64,000 bases of DNA from Pseudonocardia sp. MH-G8 (GCF_002262885.1 NZ_NKYF01000001.1:1240001-1304000), one strand, 5' to 3'; positions 19,063 to 29,683 are shown, counted from the stretch's first letter. Made by a program: numbers and translations. The notes: a model not told the origin generated them from the letters alone.

Positions 19063-19590
19063 ATGAAGGTCCGCGCCGCCACCGTGGAGGACGCCGCCGC
19101 GTGCGCGGCGATCTACGCGCCGTACGTCACCGACACCGCGATCACGTTCGAGGCCGAGCCGCCCACGGCGGCGGAGATGGCCGAGCGGATCGCCGCAGCC
19201 GCGCGCAGCCATGCGTGGCTCGCCCTCGAGGACCCCGACGACGGCGGCCGGGTCGTCGGCTACGCCTACGCCGGCCCGTTCAAGGCGCGGCCCGCCTACC
19301 GCTGGGCCTGCGAGACCAGCATCTACCTGGAACTCACCCGCCGCCGTACCGGCGGCGGCCGAGCACTGTACGAGGCGTTGTTCGCGCTGCTCGCCGATCG
19401 GGGCTACCGCACCGCCGTGGCCGGAATGACGCTGCCGAACGAGGCGAGCGCCGGGCTGCACCGTGCGCTGGGCTTCGAGACGGTCGGCACCTACCGGCGA
19501 ATCGGGTGGAAGAACGGGCGGTGGCACGACGTCGCCTGGCTGCAACGGGTCCTCGCCGAGCCCGCGGACCCGCCCGCCGAGCCGCGCTGA
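19063..19590 (+). CDS. GNAT acetyltransferase, phosphinothricin/L-amino-acid N-acetyltransferase type
   Basis: 175 aa. The pattern matches the PAT/MnaT group: CAAIYAPYVTDTAITFE at the N-terminus, YAYAGPFKARPAYRWACETS, the acetyl-CoA loop RRRTGGGRALYEALF, AGMTLPNEASAGLHRALGFE and GRWHDVAWLQR. Members acetylate phosphinothricin, methionine sulfoximine or related amino acids. The start is ATG 19063, 7 nt after a TATTAT -10 box, probably leaderless. Regulation by the divergent XRE-cupin protein is inferred. Confidence 0.9.
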   Translation: MKVRAATVEDAAACAAIYAPYVTDTAITFEAEPPTAAEMAERIAAAARSHAWLALEDPDDGGRVVGYAYAGPFKARPAYRWACETSIYLELTRRRTGGGRALYEALFALLADRGYRTAVAGMTLPNEASAGLHRALGFETVGTYRRIGWKNGRWHDVAWLQRVLAEPADPPAEPR

Positions 19591-19610
19591 GCCCGTCCGG
19601 TCGGAAATGC

Positions 19611-19672
19611 GGGTGAGCGGAACACCAGCGTAGTTCGATCTTGGGCGGAGAACCCTGGTGTTCCGTTCACCC
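19611..19672. terminator. long hairpin between convergent GNAT and lipoprotein genes
   Basis: GGGTGAGCGGAACACCAG (19611-19628) pairs with CTGGTGTTCCGTTCACCC (19655-19672): 18 bp with one G-U wobble and a 26-nt loop. It starts 20 bp after the acetyltransferase stop and lies 48 bp from the stop of the opposing gene. It is a likely bidirectional terminator without a U-tract. Confidence 0.65.
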
Positions 19673-19719
19673 GTCACCGCGGCTCGACCTGGCCGGTCGT
19701 CCCGGCCCGCCGCAGGTCC

Positions 19720-20019
19720 TCAGGCGCGGACCCGCACGACCACCTCGGTGTCGGTGACCTGCTCGACCGCGACCGTGAAGCCGCCGGCCTGCGTCTCTCC
19801 CCCGACGGGCACGCTGATCTGCTGGCCCGCGATCTCCAGCTGCGCGGTGCCCTCCTGCACCCCGACGAGCCGGGCCTCGACCCCGAGGACGGAGACGGCC
19901 GCCTCACCGCTGCGCGGGAACGTGACGGTGCAGCCGTCGAGCCCGCAGTCGGTCTGCGAACCCTGCCCACCGCACCCGGCGAGGAGGACGAATGCGATGA
20001 AGAGGGACGCAACGGTCAT
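19720..20019 (-). CDS. small predicted lipoprotein
   Basis: 99 aa from ATG 20019. A short signal peptide ends in the lipobox LLAGC, giving a mature N-terminal Cys at residue 16. The mature part has a Cys pair (TDCGLDGC) and a beta-rich domain (VSVLGVEARLVGVQEGTAQL, VTDTEVVVRVRA). It is probably anchored to the outer face of the membrane. No named family recognised; it resembles small actinobacterial sugar- or peptide-binding accessory lipoproteins only in outline. Confidence 0.72.
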   Translation of the reverse strand: MTVASLFIAFVLLAGCGGQGSQTDCGLDGCTVTFPRSGEAAVSVLGVEARLVGVQEGTAQLEIAGQQISVPVGGETQAGGFTVAVEQVTDTEVVVRVRA

Positions 20020-20130
20020 ACCGGGACGACGGGTCACGAGCGGGAGCCTAGCGTTCACCAGGTCACGCAGATCGAGCCCACGGATGCCCGATGATGATCG
20101 CTGCGAGAAGCACCTGACCGTCGCCGCGAC

Positions 20131-20186
20131 AGCCGGCGCACGAGAAGTACATGAGCGCGGCCCCGAGGGCCCTGGTCTGCGGCTCA
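20131..20186 (+). repeat. 56-bp dispersed repeat, copy 1
   Basis: 49 of 56 positions match copy 2 at 45996-46051, including an uninterrupted CGAGAAGTACATGAGCG. It lies in the 305-bp gap between the divergent lipoprotein and methyltransferase genes. The only other candidate signal in that gap is a TACCCT -10-like box at 20260-20265 for the methyltransferase. Function unknown. Confidence 0.8.
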
Positions 20187-20324
20187 CACTGCGCGCCGCC
20201 GCAGGAGCACACGGCCCGCTTCCCCCGGCAGGCGGAGATCGTTCGCGCCCCGATCGGGCTACCCTGTGCGACACGACCGGCACGCGCGAGCCTCGCCGGT
20301 CGCGCGGCGTCGAAGGAGGAGCAC

Positions 20325-21164
20325 ATGGACGATCGGGCGACCGCGAGGGCCACCGGTGACGGGTCGGACGGCCACGCGCCACCGCCCGATGTGGACCTCG
20401 GCACCCCGTCCATCGCCCGGCTCTACGACTACGTGCTCGGCGGCAAGGAGAACTTCGAGGTCGACCGGCGGGCGGCCGACGCCCTCTACGAGGCGGTCCC
20501 GGAGACCAGCCAGCTGGCCAAGGACAACCGCAACCACCTGCGCCGCGCCGTGCAGTGGCTCGTGCGCGAGGCGGGCATCCGCCAGATCATCGACCTCGGC
20601 TCGGGCCTGCCCACCGTCGGCAACGTGCACGAGCTCGCGCAGGCGGTCGACCCGGACGTGCACGTGGTGTACGTCGACAACGACCCGCTCGTGCTCGCCC
20701 ACGGGCGCGCGCTGCTCAGCGACGAGACCACCACCACGGTGATCACCGCCGATGCCCGCGAACCGGAGTCGATCTTCGCGAACCCGCGCACCGCCGAGCT
20801 GATCGACCTGCAACAGCCCTACGCCGTGATCGCCGCGAGCATCCTGCACCACCTCGACGACGACGTGGCCTACGACGTCGCGGCGCGGATCCGCGCCCAG
20901 CTGGACTCCGGCTGCTACGTGCTGATCAGCAACTTCCTCGACGACGACGAGCCGCGCGCCAAGGAGCTCGAGCGCGCGTTCCTCGAGGGCGGGCTCGGCA
21001 CCGGCCGGTTCCGCAGCTGGTCCGAACAGCGCCGCTTCTACGACGACCTGGAGATGGTGGAACCGGGACTGGTCTACGCCAACGACTGGAGGCCCGACCA
21101 CCTGACGCCCGCCGAGAGCCGCGTGCACACGCTCTACGCCGCCGGAGTGGCCCGCAAGCCGTGA
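20325..21164 (+). CDS. SAM-dependent methyltransferase, DUF574/Methyltransf_19 type
   Basis: 279 aa. The family opening PSIARLYDYVLGGKENFEVDR is present. The Rossmann SAM-binding motif is IDLGSGLPTVGNVHE, followed by VVYVDNDPLVLAHGRALL and AASILHHLDDDVAYDV. These actinomycete-specific methyltransferases are usually orphans with unknown substrate. The start is ATG 20325 with AAGGAGGA 4 nt upstream. It converges on the XRE-DUF5753 gene with only 4 bp between stops. Confidence 0.9.
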   Translation: MDDRATARATGDGSDGHAPPPDVDLGTPSIARLYDYVLGGKENFEVDRRAADALYEAVPETSQLAKDNRNHLRRAVQWLVREAGIRQIIDLGSGLPTVGNVHELAQAVDPDVHVVYVDNDPLVLAHGRALLSDETTTTVITADAREPESIFANPRTAELIDLQQPYAVIAASILHHLDDDVAYDVAARIRAQLDSGCYVLISNFLDDDEPRAKELERAFLEGGLGTGRFRSWSEQRRFYDDLEMVEPGLVYANDWRPDHLTPAESRVHTLYAAGVARKP

Positions 21165-21168
21165 CCCG

Positions 21169-22077
21169 TCACATGGCCGCGTGCAGGCGGTGCAGGGCGT
21201 CCGTGGAGTCCACTGGGGATTCCGCCTGCACGATGACGCGTTCCATCACGGCGAGGTAGTCCTCCACGTCGGTGCGCTTGTCGAGGTAGACGGCACTGTT
21301 GAGCTGCTCGAGGTAGACGATGTCGGGCAGGTCGGGCTCGGCGAACCGCAGGATCGTGAAGGCCCCGCCCGCGGCGGCGTGGCTGCCGAGGCGGAACGGC
21401 AGCACCTGCACCGTGACGTTGGGTAGCGCCGACATCTCGAGCAAGTGCTCCAGCTGGGCCCGCATGACGTGCGGAGCGCCGAACGGGCGACGCAGCGCCG
21501 CCTCGTCGATGACGGCCCAGAGCCGGGGCGCCCCAGGTTCGGTGAGCATCTTCTGGCGGGTCATCCGGAGCTGGACCCGGCGGTCGATCTCTTCGGCGCC
21601 GCCTGCCTGGTGCCCCACCATGATGACGCTGCGCGCGTACTCCTCGCACTGCAGGAGCCCCGGCACGAACTGCACCTGGTAGGTGCGGATCATGTTGGCG
21701 GCCTGCTCGAGCCCGAGGTACATCTCGAACCAGCTCGGGAGCACCTGGCCGTGCTGCTGCCACCAGCCGCGGGCGTTGGCGCGGCGGGCGAGGTCGAGGA
21801 ACTCCTCGCGCTCCTGCTCGTCGGTGACGCCGTAGAGCGCGAGCAGATCGACGAGGTCGCGATCCTTGAACCCCACCCGGCCGAGCTCGAGCCGGCTGAT
21901 CTTCGCGTGGGAGGCGCGGATCGCCTCGCCCGCCGCCTCCCTGGTGATCCCGCTGGCCTCCCGCCACCGGCGCAGCTGCGTGCCGAGCACGATCCGCAGG
22001 ACGGTGGGCCCGCCGTGCTGGTTCGGATCGATCGGGAGCTGCGCGGACCGGGACACGGGCGGTGGATCTGCGCGCAC
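21169..22077 (-). CDS. XRE-family regulator with DUF5753 domain
   Basis: 302 aa. The N-terminal HTH is at about residues 30-85 (LGTQLRRWREASGITREAAG, then ASHAKISRLELGRVGF). The C-terminal DUF5753 region includes YQVQFVPGLLQCEEYAR, VRAQLEHLLEMSALPNVTVQ-like sequence and YLEQLNSAVYLDK. Such proteins are abundant in actinomycetes and often control a neighbouring DUF397 protein, not seen here. The start could lie downstream of 22077, since the first about 20 residues are non-conserved. Confidence 0.9.
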   Translation of the reverse strand: MRADPPPVSRSAQLPIDPNQHGGPTVLRIVLGTQLRRWREASGITREAAGEAIRASHAKISRLELGRVGFKDRDLVDLLALYGVTDEQEREEFLDLARRANARGWWQQHGQVLPSWFEMYLGLEQAANMIRTYQVQFVPGLLQCEEYARSVIMVGHQAGGAEEIDRRVQLRMTRQKMLTEPGAPRLWAVIDEAALRRPFGAPHVMRAQLEHLLEMSALPNVTVQVLPFRLGSHAAAGGAFTILRFAEPDLPDIVYLEQLNSAVYLDKRTDVEDYLAVMERVIVQAESPVDSTDALHRLHAAM

Positions 22078-22342
22078 TGCTCACCCCCAGGAAGGACCGG
22101 CGACGGGCGCTGCGGCGCCGGACCCCGGGAGCATATCGCCTCCTGCCCGTCCTGCCGTCGCCTTCCTTGGGACTCGCGCATGAACGTGCAGATGTACGTG
22201 CACCAGTAGCTTGCACCGCCGAGTTGCAGAAGTTGGATGCACCCAAGCCTTGCGGATGCAATCGGAGAGCGACAGACTGGATGCGGGGGGTGGCGAGCGG
22301 ACAGCCGCCATCCGGAAATGCACCTGTGGCGGAGTGGGGACC

Positions 22343-22615
22343 GTGAGCAGACCGCGTGAGCGACCGGCGTCGTCCCAGCTCGGGGACGCCTGCACGATCT
22401 CCGTCACCTGCGTCGCGGACGGCCGCAGCCACGCCGTCCCCGACGGGGAACTGGCCATGGCCGCCACCCAGCGCGGCGGCTACTACTCGGCGGTCTGCGG
22501 TCACCTCGTGACGCCGGCGCCGATGGTCGCGCCGGACGGCGAACTCTGCCGCGCCTGCGCCGAGCGCGACGCCGCTCACCGCCGCAGGCGCAGCGCCCGC
22601 GGCTACCGCTTCTAG
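22343..22615 (+). CDS. small Cys/His-rich hypothetical protein
   Basis: 90 aa from GTG 22343; the frame is open further upstream. It has YYSAVCGHLVTPAP and ELCRACAERD, so CGH and CRAC could form a zinc-binding knuckle. An Arg-rich tail follows. Short proteins of this pattern are common in Pseudonocardiaceae, but I cannot name a family or function. It precedes the TM-helix protein gene by about 150 bp on the same strand. Confidence 0.55.
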   Translation: MSRPRERPASSQLGDACTISVTCVADGRSHAVPDGELAMAATQRGGYYSAVCGHLVTPAPMVAPDGELCRACAERDAAHRRRRSARGYRF

Positions 22616-22762
22616 CGCTCGTCCAGCCCCTTGTCCCCGCCTCGCACGCGTCCTGACCACCCGGTCAGGCGTCCGCCGGTCGGGCAGATACTCGTCAAAC
22701 AGGTGTGAAGCGCGCTCCAACGGGCAATCGGGATGTCGACATCCACCGACCAGGGAGTACTG

Positions 22763-23569
22763 ATGTTCGACAACCTCGCCGCAGCGCTCGGCGACGCGAT
22801 GCGCTCGGTCGCGGTCTTCGTACCGCAACTGGTGCTCTTCCTCGTCATCCTGCTCATCGGCTGGCTCATCGCCAAGGGCCTGCGCAAGCTCACCAACACC
22901 GTGCTGGAGCGCGTCCACTTCGATCGCGCCGTCGAACGCGGCGGCATCGGTCAGGCGCTCGCGCGGTCCCAGTACGACGCGAGCGATCTCATCGCCCTGG
23001 TCGTGTACTACGCCGTGCTGCTGATCACGCTGCAGCTCGCCTTCGGCGTGTTCGGGCCGAACCCGGTCAGCGCCATGCTGACCGGCATCGTCGCCTTCCT
23101 ACCGCGCATCGCCGTGGCGATCATCATCGTCGTGGTGGCGGCCGCGATCGCCGCAGCCGTCAAGGACCTCATCTCCGGCGTGATGGGCGGCCTGTCCTAC
23201 GGCCGCGTGCTGGCGACCATCGCCTCGGTGTTCATCATCGGCCTCGGCGTGATCGCCGCGCTGAGCCAGATCGGCGTCGCGATCGCCGTCACCCTGCCGG
23301 TGCTGATCACCGTGCTGGCCACCGTCGGCGGCATCCTCATCGTCGGAGTGGGCGGCGGCATGGTCCGTCCGATGCAGCAGCGGTGGGAGCGCTGGCTCGC
23401 CCGCGCCGAGCAGGAGGCTCCTCAGGCCCGGGCGCACGCGCAGGCCTACGAGCGTGGCCGCGAGGACGCCACGCGCCCTGGCGCCACGGCTCGCGCCGAC
23501 GTCACCGACCCGGTCGGCACCCGGGTGGACCCGGCCGCCGACCCGACCGCAGATCTCCGGAACCCGTAA
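22763..23569 (+). CDS. TM-helix (mechanosensitive-channel-like) membrane protein
   Basis: 268 aa from ATG 22763, chosen for CAGGGAG 6-7 nt upstream; ATG 22733 is an alternative. It has about five membrane segments, starting FVPQLVLFLVILLIGWLIAK. Paired segments such as PRIAVAIIIVVVAAAIAAAV are followed by KDLISGVMGGLSYGR, the conserved TM-helix repeat found in small-conductance mechanosensitive channel relatives. There is no MscS beta-domain. The C-terminal 60 residues are charged and cytoplasmic. Role in osmotic response is inferred. Confidence 0.8.
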   Translation: MFDNLAAALGDAMRSVAVFVPQLVLFLVILLIGWLIAKGLRKLTNTVLERVHFDRAVERGGIGQALARSQYDASDLIALVVYYAVLLITLQLAFGVFGPNPVSAMLTGIVAFLPRIAVAIIIVVVAAAIAAAVKDLISGVMGGLSYGRVLATIASVFIIGLGVIAALSQIGVAIAVTLPVLITVLATVGGILIVGVGGGMVRPMQQRWERWLARAEQEAPQARAHAQAYERGREDATRPGATARADVTDPVGTRVDPAADPTADLRNP

Positions 23570-23595
23570 GGCACACCCGCTCCCCCCGGAGCACC

Positions 23596-23631
23596 CGGCG
23601 GGGTCGGCCGCAGAGGCGGTCGGCCCCGCCG
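23596..23631. terminator. hairpin between convergent TM-helix and paoC-like genes
   Basis: CGGCGGGGTCGGCCGC and GCGGTCGGCCCCGCCG form a 16-bp stem with two G-U wobbles and an AGAG loop. It lies 26 bp after the upstream stop and 15 bp from the opposing stop. No U-tract. Confidence 0.65.
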
Positions 23632-23646
23632 CGGCCCGTCTGCGAC

Positions 23647-25943
<2,297 letters not shown>

Positions 25944-25947
<4 letters not shown>

Positions 25948-26963
25948 GCCGCACCTCCGGTGCCCTCTGCTCGCTCCGCGGAGCTCCGCTCGGTTGCGAG
26001 CTGCCGGAGCACCGCGACGACCGCGCGCTGCGTCAGCTCGATCTTGAACTCGTTCTGCGGCCTGCCGACCGCGGGGGCCAGCTCGGCCGCGGCCGCACGG
26101 CGGAAGGACTCCTCGGTGGCCGGGGCGCCGAGCAGCAGACCCTCGGCCTCCGAGGCGCGCCACGGCCGCGGGGCGACTCCGCCCAGGGCGAGCCGCACGT
26201 CGGTGACCTCGCCGTCCCGCACCTCGAGCGCGGCGGCCACCGACACCAGCGCGAACGCGAACGAGGCCCGGTCGCGCACCTTGCGGTACCGCGAGGTCCG
26301 CGCGACGGGGGTCGCCGGCAGCTCCACGGCGGTGATCAGCTCGTCCGGTGCGAGGTCGGTCTCCACGTGCGGGGTGTCGCCGGGCAGCCGGTGCAGCTGC
26401 GCCACCGGGACCCGCCGGGCGCCGCGCACGCTCTCGAGAACCACGATCGCGTCGAGCGCGACGAGCGCCACGGCCATGTCGGACGCGTGGGCCGCGATGC
26501 AGTGCTCGCTGGTGCCCAGCACCGCGGTGGCGCGGTGGACGCCGCCGAGCGCGGCGCACCCGGTGCCGGGCTCGCGCTTGTTGCAGTCGGCGGAGAGGTC
26601 GCGGAAGTAGGGGCAGCGGGTGCGCTGCAGCAGGTTGCCCCCGACCGTCGCCATGGAGCGCAGCTGGCCGGAGGCACCGGACAGCAGCGCCTGGGCGAGC
26701 ACCGGGTAGCGCGAGCGCACCAGCCGGTGCGCGGCGAGGTGGCCGTTGCGCACCAGCGCACCGATCCGCAGGCCGCCGCCGGGCAGCTCCTCGATGTCGG
26801 CCAGGGGCAGCCGGGTGAGGTCGACGAGCGTCTCGGGCCGCTCGACCTCCTCGCGCATGAGGTCCACCAGGTTCGTCCCGCCGCCGAGCGGACGCGCACC
26901 CGCCGCCACCACGTCGAGCGCGGTCGGCAGGTCGGGGGCGCTCACGTAGCCGAAGGGCCTCAT
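25944..26963 (-). CDS. molybdenum aldehyde oxidoreductase, FAD subunit with extra [4Fe-4S] motif (PaoB-like)
   Basis: 339 aa. The FAD-binding signature is ARPLGGGTNLVDLM near the N-terminus, with TVGGNLLQRTRC in the middle. The stretch around residues 125-145 contains RCPYFRD, then CNKREPGTGC, the cysteine-rich insertion that binds an additional [4Fe-4S] cluster in E. coli PaoB and 4-hydroxybenzoyl-CoA reductase. This separates it from plain xanthine dehydrogenase medium subunits. It overlaps the Fe-S subunit gene by 4 nt and the large-subunit gene by 4 nt, so the three are translationally coupled. Confidence 0.93.
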
Positions 26964-27475
26964 CGCGCCACCTCCCCGGCCACGTCGCGGATGGCCGCGA
27001 CGATGCCCTCGTACGCGCCGCAGCGGCAGAGGTTGCCGCTCATCCGCTCCCTGATCTCGGTATCGGTGAGCGGGATGTCGTCCGCGTCGAGGTCCGCGGT
27101 GACCGCGCTCGGGGCTCCGGCCCGGTGCTCGGCGAGCATGCCGAGCGCGGAGCAGATCTGCCCGGACGTGCAGAAGCCGCACTGGAAGCCGTCCTCGCGG
27201 ATGAACGCCCGCTGCAGCGGGTGCAGGTGATCCGACTGCCCGATCCCCTCGACGGTGGTGATCTCGCGCCCGGAGTACTGCACGGCCAGCGCGAGGCAGG
27301 AGGCGATCCGCTCGCCGTCGACGAGCACGGTGCACGCGCCGCAGGCACCCTGGTTGCAGCCCTTCTTGGTACCGGTCAGGCCGACGTGCTCGCGCAGCGC
27401 GTCGAGCAGGCTGACCCGGGGGTCGAGCTCGAGGTGCCGGGTCGAGCCGTTGACGCGCAGCTCTACGGGAATCAT
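26960..27475 (-). CDS. molybdenum aldehyde oxidoreductase, [2Fe-2S] subunit (PaoA-like)
   Basis: 171 aa. The plant-type ferredoxin cluster motif KKGCNQGACGACTV plus a later Cys is followed by the second cluster motif with CGFC and CRC (GFQCGFCTSGQ, GNLCRCGAYEGI). No Tat signal is present, unlike E. coli PaoA, so a cytoplasmic enzyme is likely. I choose ATG 27475: a minus-strand promoter TTGTTA-17-TACGCT ends 7 nt before it, giving a leaderless transcript. It is the first gene of a three-gene operon, divergent from a TetR gene. Confidence 0.93.
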   Translation of the reverse strand: MIPVELRVNGSTRHLELDPRVSLLDALREHVGLTGTKKGCNQGACGACTVLVDGERIASCLALAVQYSGREITTVEGIGQSDHLHPLQRAFIREDGFQCGFCTSGQICSALGMLAEHRAGAPSAVTADLDADDIPLTDTEIRERMSGNLCRCGAYEGIVAAIRDVAGEVAR

Positions 27476-27482
27476 GGCGGCC

Positions 27483-27543
27483 AGCGTAAGGCAACGCCGT
27501 TCCCTTAACAAGAGAACATCGTTGCCTTACTTCGGGGTAGGGT
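27483..27543. promoter_or_regulatory. nested palindromic operator between paoABC-like operon and tetR
   Basis: The outer arms GTAAGGCAACG (27486-27496) and CGTTGCCTTAC (27520-27530) are a perfect 11-bp inverted repeat. Nested between them, 27499-27517 reads GTTCCCTTAACAAGAGAAC, symmetric as GTTCnCTT/AAGnGAAC. The minus-strand -35 (TTGTTA) lies in the inner palindrome, and the -10 (TACGCT, 27483-27488) overlaps the outer arm. A plus-strand TAGGGT (27538-27543) is 6 nt before the TetR GTG. Confidence 0.75.
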
Positions 27544-27549
27544 CGCCCG

Positions 27550-28209
27550 GTGAGCAAGGAGTTGGCCGCCGCTTTCCTGAGGGCCCGCCGGCCCGAGCAG
27601 AAGCAGCTGCGCTACGCCGCGATCCTCGACGCCGCGCGCGAGCTCGCCGAGCGCGACGGCGTGGGCGCGGTGAGCCTCACCGGCATCGCCGCGCAGGTCG
27701 GCATGCACAAGTCCGCCCTGCTCAAGTACTTCGAGACCCGCGAGGAGATCTTCCTGCGGCTCGCCGAGACGGAGTGGCGGGAGTGGGCCGCCGGGGCGGT
27801 CGCCGCGCTGCCGGCCGCCGGCCCGGCCCCCCACGACGTGGCCGACGCACTGGCGCGGTCCGTCGCCGACCGGCCGCTGTTCTGCCAGCTCCTGCTGCAC
27901 TCGCCCCTCACGCTGGAACGCAACGTCTCGATCGAGGTCGTGCGCGCGTTCAAGCAGGCCATCCACGGGGCCATGGTCGAGGTTCAGCGCGCGCTGCAGC
28001 AGGCCCTGCCCGCACTCGACGCCGACGCGTGCACCGACCTGCTCATGACGTCCGGCCTCGTCGCGGCCGGGCTGTGGCAGACCACGCACCCGCCGCCGCA
28101 GGTGGCGGCCGTGTACGCGGAGCAGGCCGGCACGTACGCCTGCCCGGACTTCACGGCCTCGCTGACCCGGTTCGTGCGGGTCCACCTCACCGGACTGCTG
28201 CGGGAGTGA
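27550..28209 (+). CDS. TetR-family regulator
   Basis: 219 aa. The N-terminal HTH (RYAAILDAARELAERDGVGA, then LTGIAAQVGMHKSALLKYFE) is a clear TetR domain. The C-terminal half is a helical ligand-binding domain. The start is GTG 27550, 6 nt after a TAGGGT box, possibly leaderless. The adjacent nested palindrome makes it the probable repressor of the molybdenum aldehyde oxidoreductase operon, induced by that enzyme's substrate or a related compound. This is inference from position. Confidence 0.9.
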   Translation: MSKELAAAFLRARRPEQKQLRYAAILDAARELAERDGVGAVSLTGIAAQVGMHKSALLKYFETREEIFLRLAETEWREWAAGAVAALPAAGPAPHDVADALARSVADRPLFCQLLLHSPLTLERNVSIEVVRAFKQAIHGAMVEVQRALQQALPALDADACTDLLMTSGLVAAGLWQTTHPPPQVAAVYAEQAGTYACPDFTASLTRFVRVHLTGLLRE

Positions 28210-28213
28210 CGCC

Positions 28214-28621
28214 TCAGGCGGCGTCGGGAGCCGGCTGCAGCGGCAACGCGCGCTGCCTCCAGTCGTCGTCGCGGCTCAGCGCGCAGACGGCGAGCACGCG
28301 GACGGTGAGCCAGTCGGCCCGGTGCCAGCACTCCTCCACGGCGGCGCGCAACCGGCCGCCGTCGGTGCCGGCCTCGTCGAGCAGGCCCTTCGCGTAGCCG
28401 GCCAGGAGCACGGCACCCGCTGCGGCGGCCGAGCCCTCCACGCCGAGCAGGAGGATGTCGCGCACGCCTGCAGCGTGCTGGTCGACCGCCGCGAGCAACG
28501 CGGGCACGGAGGCCGCAGCCGCCAGCCCCGGGACGCCCACCTGGTCCATCAGGCGCGCGAGCCACCGCTGCGCGTGGTGCTCGGCCCGATGGTTCGCCAG
28601 GTGGTCGAAGAGTCCTGCCAC
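28214..28621 (-). CDS. hypothetical protein, possibly DUF6401 family
   Basis: 135 aa, largely helical and Ala-rich. It begins GTG with GLFDHLANHRAEHHAQRWLA and ends with a Trp-rich segment (EECWHRADWLTVRVLAVCAL). The overall pattern reminds me of the actinobacterial DUF6401 proteins, but I hold this lightly. No catalytic motif. Its stop is 4 bp from the convergent TetR stop. Confidence 0.55.
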   Translation of the reverse strand: MAGLFDHLANHRAEHHAQRWLARLMDQVGVPGLAAAASVPALLAAVDQHAAGVRDILLLGVEGSAAAAGAVLLAGYAKGLLDEAGTDGGRLRAAVEECWHRADWLTVRVLAVCALSRDDDWRQRALPLQPAPDAA

Positions 28622-28734
28622 GATCGGGGAGGCTAGTCACCCCCGGCGGGCGGGGGAATCAGGGCGTGACGAAGCGCGCAGTGGTCGGTGCGCGCCGCAA
28701 CCGGACGCGCACGGACCGCGAGCACCGACCCTGC

Positions 28735-29025
28735 TCAGAGCCAGATGCCCGGACCCCCGAACGGTCCGCGGGCCTCCCGGTCCGCGTCGTGTTCCTGGGG
28801 TTCCACGGCGTCCGCCGTGCGCAGCAACCACCAGACGGAGCCGAACGCCGCGACCACGACCACGGCGAACACCGACCCGGTCAGCGCCACGAGGCCCAGG
28901 ACGATGGTGACCATCGCCCACTCCGGCACCGTGGTCTCGCCCGGGCGGGCACGCAGGTCCTCTCCGGCGTCGTGCCGGCGGACGGCCTCCGCCAACTGCT
29001 GGTCGTCCTCAGCGGTCCATTCCAT
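28735..29025 (-). CDS. small membrane protein
   Basis: 96 aa from ATG 29025, with GGGAGGTGAG about 5 nt upstream. It has a charged N-terminus (WTAEDDQQLAEAVRRHDAGE), one long hydrophobic stretch of about 35 residues (WAMVTIVLGLVALTGSVFAV onward, one or two membrane spans), and a charged C-terminal tail. Function unknown. Confidence 0.6.
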   Translation of the reverse strand: MEWTAEDDQQLAEAVRRHDAGEDLRARPGETTVPEWAMVTIVLGLVALTGSVFAVVVVAAFGSVWWLLRTADAVEPQEHDADREARGPFGGPGIWL

Positions 29026-29112
29026 GCCGCTCACCTCCCTCGTCGGGGGTACCCGGAACGGCCTACCAGCCACACGGCCGTTCCGCATCCTGCAACCGGG
29101 CGAGTGACCCGT

Positions 29113-29673
29113 TCAGCGGCGGGCCCGGAACCGGAACCTGTCGCCATTGCTCTCCACATCCGTGTACCCGAAGCCCGCCGCGCTGAGCCGGGCGGCGAGC
29201 GTGGCCGGGTCGATCGGGGTGAACACGTCGTCCACGTGCAGGGCGCGCCGAGCCGGGGTGTCCTCGCCGTCCGTGCCCACCAGCAGCCCGCCCGGACGCA
29301 GGACACGGGCGATCTCGACGAGCGCGCGGTCCTGCCCCTCCGGATCGGGGATGTGGTGCAGCATCGTGAAGCAGGCGGCCGCCGAGAAGCGTCCGGTCGG
29401 CAGCGGCATCGCCGTGGCGTCGGCCGTGACCACCTCGACCGGGCGACCCGCCATCCGCTGCCGCAGTGCCGCGGCCAGGTCCGGGTCGAGCTCGATCGCG
29501 GTGACCTGCGGGGCGCGCTCGACGAGCAGATCGGTGACCAGACCCGGCCCCGCACCGATCTCCAGGACGTCCGGGCCGAGCTCGTCATCGCCCAGCACCC
29601 AGGGCAGCAGCTCGTCGGCCACCAGCTGCGCCCACTCGGCGCTCGCGCACAGCCGCAGGTGCTCGTCGTTCAC
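29113..29673 (-). CDS. class I SAM-dependent methyltransferase
   Basis: 186 aa. Motif I is VLEIGAGPGLVTDLL, with acidic motif VTAIELDPDLA, then TADATAMPLPTGRFSAAACF and MLHHIPDPEGQDRALVEIAR with VLRPGGLLVG. This is a typical small UbiE-like methyltransferase. The substrate is not inferable. It follows the IclR gene on the same strand by only 10 bp, so it may be the last gene of the carrier-crotonase-iclR operon. Confidence 0.85.
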   Translation of the reverse strand: MNDEHLRLCASAEWAQLVADELLPWVLGDDELGPDVLEIGAGPGLVTDLLVERAPQVTAIELDPDLAAALRQRMAGRPVEVVTADATAMPLPTGRFSAAACFTMLHHIPDPEGQDRALVEIARVLRPGGLLVGTDGEDTPARRALHVDDVFTPIDPATLAARLSAAGFGYTDVESNGDRFRFRARR

Positions 29674-29683
29674 GCCGCCGCCC

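Noticed and set aside
15984..23569. A secondary-metabolite gene cluster around the SARP regulator
   Set aside because: No polyketide, peptide or terpene synthase genes or tailoring sets are present nearby.
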